A stretch of DNA of 32,475 nucleotides from the NCBI RefSeq assembly GCF_007679495.1, contig NZ_VEGP01000067.1:1-32475 (forward strand), written 5' to 3'. Shown here in pieces: positions 26,010 to 32,475 of this stretch; position 1 is the first letter of the stretch; each line of letters begins with the position of its first letter. A model generated the notes under the pieces. The model saw only the letters and a program-made list of their open reading frames with translations. It searched no databases and was not told where the DNA came from. The DNA comes from Paenibacillus sp. 32O-W (lineage in GTDB: Bacteria; Bacillota; Bacilli; Paenibacillales; NBRC-103111). Made by a program: the position numbers and the translations under genes.

Positions 26010-26826
26010 TCTGTACCAGCTCCATATAGTCACTTAAACTTTCGTTGTAGCTAGAAATGCCGAAAGAGAAGGTCAGCGTTACCTTCTTCCTCTTGTTGAT
26101 CAGCTCATGATTTTTGCATAAATGCTCTATTTTCTCTATAACAATATCAACGTTGGTTTCCGAAGTATTTGTTAGGATGATGGCAAAGGTGTCTTCTTCC
26201 AGACGAAATTTGCGGTCGGTCCTTCTTGTGTGATTCCACAGAATCCCGGATAACGTCTGCATAAGATGATCGGCTTCCTTCTGTCCGTATAAGGAGCAGA
26301 ATTTGTCGTAGTACTTGATTTGAATAAGTAACAGGGAGAATGGAGCCTGCACACGCTGCGACCGGTTGAATTCCTCCTCCAGCTCGAAGAAGAACCGGCG
26401 GTTATTATCAAACCCGGTCGTTTCATCGATCGTAACGAATTGCTCGAATTTATCGCTCATTTCCTTATGCTCGGCAGACAGTGTCATAACCCATTTGTGC
26501 AGCAGTCCGGTAATGATCGGTGCCGCCAGGAAAACAACCATCCACAGAACGATCGCTCCCTCGGAGGGCAGTGAGGCCGAGGAGAAGAACGCGGCCCAAA
26601 TCAGTGATGTCCCGAACAGAAACATAACTACAAGACTGACCCCCAAGCCGGGCAATAAGCCAAAGACAACCCCAGTTATAACTATGAGCAAAGCCGACCC
26701 GAAGAGCAGCATGTCGGATAGCGAAATTCCGGAGTAGTCGCCTACTATCCAGCCAAGCACGATAATCAGCAGCACTAACAGGCATTGAATAATATAATAG
26801 TTCTTTCTAGCGTAGAAGCCCTTCAT
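25975..26826 (-). CDS. ydaK: YdaK-like membrane protein with degenerate GGDEF (c-di-GMP receptor)
   Basis: The 283-aa protein has about four membrane segments (residues about 10-120) and a cytosolic GGDEF-type domain. Where GGDEF is expected there is EEDTF, so cyclase activity should be lost. The I-site is intact: RRTD followed by exactly five residues (RKFRL) before that motif, the layout that binds c-di-GMP. This matches B. subtilis YdaK, a degenerate GGDEF receptor. The ATG at 26826 has AAAGGAAG 7 nt upstream and overlaps the ydaJ-like stop by 20 bp. Its likely role is to activate the glycosyltransferase when c-di-GMP rises. Confidence 0.87.
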   Translation of the reverse strand: MKGFYARKNYYIIQCLLVLLIIVLGWIVGDYSGISLSDMLLFGSALLIVITGVVFGLLPGLGVSLVVMFLFGTSLIWAAFFSSASLPSEGAIVLWMVVFLAAPIITGLLHKWVMTLSAEHKEMSDKFEQFVTIDETTGFDNNRRFFFELEEEFNRSQRVQAPFSLLLIQIKYYDKFCSLYGQKEADHLMQTLSGILWNHTRRTDRKFRLEEDTFAIILTNTSETNVDIVIEKIEHLCKNHELINKRKKVTLTFSFGISSYNESLSDYMELVQNANHELEQYIQ

Positions 26827-27955
26827 TAAGCATCTTCCTTTCGGCCAATAACGGGACAAGGTTGTCAAAGATATGAGTATCGTTGGTATGATAGTCCACA
26901 TAACCGCCATACCACTTGCTGTCCGGATCCCGCGTTTGGTAACGAATCATTCGATAGTACAAGTCCCGGGCAAACTCATCTTCGTCGAACTCTAAAGCGC
27001 ACAGAATGGCCAAGCCGTACACCGCGGGCGATTCGAAAGAGACGGAAGGTTGCTTACTGTCAGCGTCATATCTGCCGTACAGCATCTCGTGCATATAGAA
27101 TTCATCCTTAAGAAAAAGCCACGACTCATCGGAGCGCACTCCCGCCTGTGCCCGGTGATAAATAACGTACAGCAAATCGATTAAATGGACCTCGTCATTA
27201 TAAGAATACTGCTCCGTGCTGACATCATAGGAGAACGGGAAAAACCCGTTATTCTCCGGAAGATCTGTAAGCAGCTTTATCCCCTTGTTATAAAGGGGCT
27301 CCGGAAGCCGTTCATGCTTCAGCATTTCTTTAAGAGCAGACGGGCTCAGGTAGGACAAGGTTAGAACCGGACTTGTCCATTGGGAAGCACGGTCATAGAA
27401 GTCCGTAAAAATTTCGTCGGTCAGCTGGTTCTTGAGCAGGCTGCCGGCAATGGCATCGGCCAGCTCCTTATACTTGGAGACGGACCAACGGCCCGATGCC
27501 TTGTATAAAGCTTCCATAATTCGCAAATCATCAATCAATGCATTCGTGGTGACCGGGCCGTCCTGCCCGATCTTCCAATATATCCATCCGCCATCTTCCA
27601 TAAAATGTTCACTTAAAACATCAACATTCTGTTCAAACAGCATCTGGTCGTTCTTCTCAAGCGCATAAGCCAACCATAATCCGATGGATTCGGATAGTGC
27701 CTCCGCACCTTGAGCAGTTTCCTTGCTCTCCGTTGAACGGGGCTGCAGATTGGTCTTCAGCGTCCCGTCTTCGTTGATCATTTGGCGCCGTATAAAGATT
27801 TCGCCCGGCAGCATGCCGGCCTCGGATAGAGAATCCGCCGCCGCCTCACGCATCGGCTTGGCAGATCGCTGGGTGTAGAGTATCGTTATAACACAAATCA
27901 TGATCACCGCCAAAATAATAGCTGCTGCCGGCCATCCTTTCCACTTTCCGATCAC
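26807..27955 (-). CDS. ydaJ: YdaJ-like family 8 glycoside hydrolase-type protein
   Basis: The 382-aa protein has one N-terminal membrane segment (about 9-28) without a lipobox, followed by an extracellular alpha-barrel domain. Features of family 8 glycosidases are seen: EALSESIGLWLAYALE, where the catalytic Glu is expected in SEGQ-like motifs, and TTNALIDDLRIMEAL for the conserved acidic region. A polymer-trimming role is inferred; the exact catalytic residues are not certain. The start is GTG at 27955, with AAGGAAG 15 nt away, a weak site; a stop lies upstream in frame. It is the first gene of the operon, 191 bp after the response-regulator gene. Confidence 0.83.
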   Translation of the reverse strand: MIGKWKGWPAAAIILAVIMICVITILYTQRSAKPMREAAADSLSEAGMLPGEIFIRRQMINEDGTLKTNLQPRSTESKETAQGAEALSESIGLWLAYALEKNDQMLFEQNVDVLSEHFMEDGGWIYWKIGQDGPVTTNALIDDLRIMEALYKASGRWSVSKYKELADAIAGSLLKNQLTDEIFTDFYDRASQWTSPVLTLSYLSPSALKEMLKHERLPEPLYNKGIKLLTDLPENNGFFPFSYDVSTEQYSYNDEVHLIDLLYVIYHRAQAGVRSDESWLFLKDEFYMHEMLYGRYDADSKQPSVSFESPAVYGLAILCALEFDEDEFARDLYYRMIRYQTRDPDSKWYGGYVDYHTNDTHIFDNLVPLLAERKMLNEGLLR

Positions 27956-28146
27956 TGTGAGATCACCGTGCTTCCTTAACTCGTTCTATTCTGTTAACCT
28001 GCTTCGATCGTCCGAACCTTACGAAGGTTTTTCCTCAAAATTCGACAAAATTTGAATATTACTCTATTAAACCGTGTGAACCTGAACATTTTCTGAAACT
28101 CGGGCCGTGACTTTAGTACCGGTTTTGTTATTTCCGCTCCAGGCCG
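27956..28146. other. Upstream region of the ydaJ-like operon
   Basis: This 191-bp AT-rich gap should contain the operon promoter. A possible -10 (TAATAT, minus strand, near 28064) has no good -35. A short inverted repeat AACCTT-ACG-AAGGTT lies at 28015-28029. I see no clear terminator of the response-regulator gene, so readthrough is possible. Confidence 0.35.
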
Positions 28147-29294
28147 CTAATTGGACCGATGTTCTTCGAGCTTCTGAGCCTGCCCCTCTTTCCAGGCCTG
28201 ATACCATTCATTAATCTCGGGCTGCGGCTCCGCATCATATTCGGTGGACAGCATGGTCTTCAGACTCTCATACTGCCGTTCTACCGAACTGCGGTCACCC
28301 AACTCTTCATATAACTGCATCAGGGAAAAGTAAATATTTTCCATATAGGGATGAATCCTTTGGATGCGGTGATAGAGACCAATGGCATTCATATAGTCCC
28401 GATTGGAAACAAAATAATCGCCAATCTGCATGGCGTGCTGAGTCCAAATCGTTCTTAACCGCTGCCTTTCATTCTCCGCCCACAAATAATCATAATCGGC
28501 CAGGTAATCCCCGCGATACTCTTCCAATAGCGATATATGTATAGGTAGATTGGCTTCCGTCAGCGGCGGCGCCTTGCGCAGCCCGCTCTCCCATTCATCG
28601 ACGTCCAGCCTGACCTGCTGCAAATCCAGCAGGTACCCTTCCTCATAACTTTTGATAGCCACGTCTACCCCGGCTGCGGTCAGCATTTTACGAATTTGAT
28701 ATACCGTGGTGTAGAGCTGGGTGAACCCTTTCTTCCAATCTACATCCGGCCATAACAGGTCCAGCAGAACATCCTTGCGCACTGCTTTCCCCCGATGATG
28801 CAGCAAGTATGCGAACAGCTCCTGAGCCTTGTTGGTTCTCCACCGGACCTCAACAATTTGGGAAGCCTCCGGAGGGCCGCTTTCGATCTGAAGACTCTGA
28901 AAGCTGCGTATCCTGACGGAAAGCTGCGGGGCGGCAGGCCGCTGGCCCATCAGCCGCTGAATTGTTTTGGTCAACCGTTCCTGACGAGGCGGTTTAAGAA
29001 TATAATCCAAGGCATGAAGTTCGAAAGCTTTCACAGCGTACTCGTCATATGCCGTAACGAATATGATCCGGACATCCGGCAGAGCGGATTGAAGCTTCTC
29101 TGCCACCTCAATCCCGCTTATCTCGGGCATCTCCACGTCCAGAAAAACAACATCCGGCTTATGAGCCAAAGCGGCTTCCAATGCTTGCCGGGGATCCTGG
29201 TATTGCCCTACTATTTCAACCCCCCAATCTCTCGCAGCAATAGCTCCAGATGGCTGAGTGCCAGACGCTCATCGTCTACAAGAATAGCTTTCAT
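28147..29294 (-). pseudogene. Response regulator with BTAD-like domain, single-base frameshift
   Basis: The reading frame starts at ATG 29294 (MKAILVDDERLALSHLELLL) and is stopped after 28 codons by a frame error in the run of six C (29220-29225; G on the coding strand). One more base restores the frame and gives a 382-aa protein with acidic pocket Asp7-Asp8, phospho-acceptor Asp53 in FLDVEMPE, and a lysine in ILKPPRQE. A winged-helix DNA-binding region follows (KDVLLDLLWPDVDW), then a bacterial transcriptional activator domain with TPR-like helices. The downstream part is otherwise intact. It is divergent from the hybrid kinase and upstream of the exopolysaccharide operon, the likely target. 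The break may be real or a sequencing error. Confidence 0.8.
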
Positions 29295-29477
29295 GATACA
29301 GCTGCCTCCCGTTTAGAAATACCGAATAACGACACTAATCTTCTCGATTTTCGGGCTCGATTTAATACATGTTGTAACACACTATTACTACCAGACTATA
29401 CTCCATTCCGATTGTAACCCTAGCATTGACAGGCTGCAACATTATTCCAACTGGCATTTGGAGGGATTAGACGATTT
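29295..29477. other. Divergent intergenic region between regulator and kinase
   Basis: This 183-bp AT-rich gap should hold both promoters. TTGACA occurs at 29427 but has no good partner at 17 bp. GGAGGG (29460-29465) lies 12 nt before the TTG start assumed for the kinase. I could not define the promoters more closely. Confidence 0.4.
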
Positions 29478-32416
29478 TTGTCGAATGAATTAAACATGAA
29501 AATGAGAACCATTTTATCGATTACCGGATTATTCTTGCTTTTGATCACTGGAATCCGCTTAGCCTGGATGGGATTTCAGACGATTCCCGAGCATCCGCGA
29601 GCTGTACAAGGAATATTGGATTTGCGGGACTGGGATCTGCCATCGAATCATACCATTACCCTGAATGGAGAATGGGAATTCTACCCTCATAGACTGATCC
29701 AGCGGGACCCTGTCCAGACGAATCTGACTGAAGAGGACAAGGGGTTTCTTCAGGTGCCCGGAAATTGGATTATGTCTGAATCCGCGCAGACGCATCCGAC
29801 GTTCGGGGCAGGATCCTACCGTCTGCGTATATTGGTTGAACCGGACAGCGTACAGCCCTTTGGCCTTCGAATCCCCGATATTCCTGCCTCTTCCGAGGTA
29901 TTCGTCAATGGGCAATTGTTAGGTCAATCGGGATATCCGGCTCTGAGCAGCGATCAATATACAGGCAAGGAAATCCCGTATACCCTTTCCTTTACAACTG
30001 ATAGGAACGAGATAGATATTGTCATACACGCCGCCAACTTCGATAATCTGCGAAATGGAGGGATAAGCCACCCTATCAAGTTCGGAACGGCGGCCGCCGT
30101 AAACAAGGAAACGATGATCTCTATCGGCCTGCAGTTAATGGTTTGCGCTATTTTGCTGATGCATGTTTTTTACAGCATTGTTTTATATTTCATAGCACAA
30201 CAGCAGAAGGTTCTGATCTACTTCTCTTTTTTGATCGTGTTTGCCATTCTAACGATATTGGTCGCCGATGGCTGGTTTGGCTGCCGCTCAACTACGAATG
30301 GACTCAGAAGCTGCAAATCATCGTCTACCCGGGAGCGGCCATATTCCTGTTCGAATTTGTGAGCAGATTGTTGTCCGGCAAATCCGTCAAGCGAGTCTTA
30401 CATTGGTACTCTATCGTATATGTTCTATTATTGTTATTTATTCTATGGGCACCGCCCGAATATGTTGAGATGGCCAAAACTCTGAGGGTCGTCTACCTGT
30501 TATTTGCTTTCCTGGCCGTACCGTTCCTGTCCCTTCGCAGTACGCTGCGGGGGAATAAAGATGCCTTGTTTCTGCTGCTGGGAACAACCGCTCTTATGGC
30601 CAACATCATCTGGGGTGTCTTCAAAAAATCAGACTGGTTGAATGTAGAATATTATCCTGTCGACATGATCCTGGCTTGCCTGGCCTTCGCTACCTACTGG
30701 TTCAGACGTTATTTCCGTACGGCCGCCAAGACGAAGCAGCTTGCCGAGAAGCTGCAGCGGGAGGATAAGCTGAAGGACGATTTTCTGGCGAACACCTCGC
30801 ATGAATTGCGCAACCCGCTGCATGCGATTCTCAATATTGCTCAGGCGGTGCTGGACAGCAAGGCTTCAGCAGATGATAAAACGAGCAAAAATATGAACCT
30901 GCTTATGACCATAGGCCGCCGTATGTCGCTGCAGTTGAATGATCTGCTGGATCTGACCCGCCTGAAAGAAAACCGTGTCCGGCTGAACATAACCTCTCTT
31001 CGGGTACAGACGGTGGTATCGGGTGTGCTGGATATGCTTCGGTTCATGACCGAAGGCAAGCCGGTCCGTTTCGTCCATCGGATCCCGGATAACTTCCCGC
31101 CCGTAATGGCAGACGAGAACAGGCTCATTCAGATCTTGTTCAATCTGCTTCATAATGCGGTGAAATATACCCATGAAGGAACTATTACTATAGACGCTTC
31201 TATTAAGGAAGGGATGGCCCGGATCCGGGTCGAGGATACCGGCATAGGTATGGATGAGGAGACCCAAACAAGAATCTTCCAGCCTTACGAACAGGGTGAT
31301 TCCAGCATCACCGCGATTGGAGGAGGAATCGGGCTGGGATTAAACATCTGCCAGCAATTGGTGGACCTGCACGGGGGAACGATCGAGGTCCACTCCGTCC
31401 CGGGACAGGGCTCCGTGTTCACCTTTACCCTGCCTTTGGCCGAGCCGGCAATTATACAGGAGGAGCCAGGCCTTCCTTCGGTTTCCCAAGCGGAAAGCGA
31501 AACGGCGGCCGCTTGTGCTGAAGAGCCATCCCGAGCTCTGAGCGAAAGCTCGTCTCGGGCGGCTCCCGGACCTGCTATCTCCCGAATCTCATCTGACGTG
31601 CCCAGGCTGCTGGCCGTAGATGATGATCCGGTCAATCTGAATATACTGGAGGCCATTCTGTCTTCCGAACCTTACGAAATAGTAACGGCAGCAAGCGCTC
31701 AGGAAGCCTTGGCCATGCTGGAAGCGGGAGAGTGGGATTTAATCATCTCGGACGTGATGATGCCGAAGATGTCGGGATACGAATTGACCCGCAAAGTCCG
31801 CGAGCGCTTCTCCCCCTGGGAGCTCCCTGTCCTGTTAGTGACCGCTCGCAATCAGTTGGAGGATATCCAGACCGGTTTCCTTGCCGGCGCCAACGATTAT
31901 GTGACCAAACCGGCGGAGGCTGCCGAACTGAAAGCCCGGGTTTACGCTTTGACCGGGTTAAAGAGGTCCGTGCACGATCGGCTGCGTATGGAGGCGGCCT
32001 GGCTTCAGGCACAGATTAAGCCTCACTTTATGTTCAATACGCTGAACTCCTTGGTAGCTCTTAGCTACATTGATATGCCTAGAATGCGTACAATGCTGGA
32101 AGCATTCGGGGATTATTTACGCACGAGCTTTGACTTTCAGAACTCCGAGCGGCTGGTCCCTCTAGAGCATGAGCTTGGCCTCGTTCGCTCCTATCTGGCT
32201 ATAGAGAAGGAACGGTTTGAGGATAGGCTGCAGGTTTCATGGGAGATTGACCATAATGTTGCACCGGTCATCCCCCCGCTATCTATTCAGCCTCTGGTGG
32301 AGAACGCGATTCGGCACGGTTTGAAGAAGCGGTCCGAAGGAGGGCTGCTTCGCATTCGGATAACCGATATGGGGGACCGGGTCGAAATTTCCATTGAACA
32401 TGAAATCGGAAAGTAA
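29478..32416 (+). pseudogene. Hybrid sensor histidine kinase (7TM-DISM), frameshifted and C-terminally short
   Basis: The restored protein is about 979 aa. It has an N-terminal membrane segment, an extracellular beta-rich domain resembling sugar-binding jelly rolls (LNGEWEFYP, VPGNW, SYRLRI), about seven membrane helices, then a HisKA domain (NTSHELRNPLH), HATPase (NLLHNAVKY, DTGIGM, GIGLGLNICQQL), a receiver (LIISDVMMPKMSG) and a LytS/YesM-like second kinase region (IKPHFMFNTLN, PLVENAIRHGL). One base is missing at the TTT run 30276-30278; both halves are open up to there. The last domain stops right after VEISIE, before the DDGxG box, so its ATP pocket is incomplete. Start TTG 29478 is tentative; ATG 29496 is an alternative. 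It is the likely partner of the divergent regulator. Confidence 0.75.
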
Positions 32417-32445
32417 CCTCGTCAAAAAGTGAAAGATCCGGGCCG

Positions 32446-32463
32446 TGACAGGTTTTTCTGTCA
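32446..32463. other. Small hairpin near the right edge
   Basis: TGACAG-GTTTTT-CTGTCA is a perfect 6-bp stem with a 6-nt loop, 30 bp beyond the kinase stop. It lacks a downstream T-tract on the plus strand, so a terminator role is doubtful. Confidence 0.3.
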
Positions 32464-32475
32464 TAAAAAGTTGCT

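Noticed and set aside
28118-32445. Shared 11-mer CGGGCCGTGAC near 28107 and 32440
   Set aside because: Too short to exceed chance in 32 kb with no extension of similarity.

Overview
The window looks like chromosomal DNA of a Paenibacillus-like, low-to-mid GC, endospore-forming Firmicute. The reasons are strong Shine-Dalgarno sites of the GGAGG type, YesM/YesN-style two-component systems, YdjO and cold-shock proteins side by side, and an exopolysaccharide operon in the gene order of Bacillus subtilis ydaJKLMN. No rRNA, tRNA, transposase, integrase or CRISPR array is visible. Most genes are on the minus strand. | Left part (1-6435): a non-coding mosaic of short repeats (1 to about 860), then a divergent anaerobic fermentation block: a formate/nitrite-type channel (minus) opposite pyruvate formate-lyase and its activase (plus). 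The region between them carries an FNR-like and a Rex-like site. A gene-free stretch (5682-6435) holds a hairpin and a 48-50 bp tandem repeat. | Middle part (6436-15713, all minus): a YesM-type sensor kinase and YesN-type regulator lie upstream of an AfuABC/FbpABC-type ABC transporter operon (binding lipoprotein, ATPase, double-domain permease). The operon continues into a membrane-anchored family 1 solute-binding protein and a PP2C-like phosphatase. Its promoter is well formed and overlaps a near-consensus cre box, which suggests catabolite control and a carbon-containing substrate such as a sugar phosphate rather than iron. | A 354 bp copy of the left-hand repeat lies in inverted orientation at 15923-16276, so the fermentation and transporter blocks are bracketed by a 98% identical inverted repeat about 15.3 kb apart. 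| Right part (16433-20564): ydjO, a cold-shock gene, a DinB-like protein, a WYL-domain regulator, a small frameshifted gene and a diguanylate cyclase, all minus and several with clear intrinsic terminators. | Far right (20677-32475): a ydaJKLMN-type exopolysaccharide operon whose YdaK homologue has lost the GGDEF catalytic motif but keeps the c-di-GMP I-site, so c-di-GMP probably controls the synthase. Upstream lie a BTAD-type response regulator (minus) and a divergent multidomain hybrid histidine kinase (plus). Both are broken by single-base shifts in homopolymers, and the kinase also ends early. This pair either decayed recently or carries sequencing errors; if intact it would be the natural regulator of the exopolysaccharide operon.
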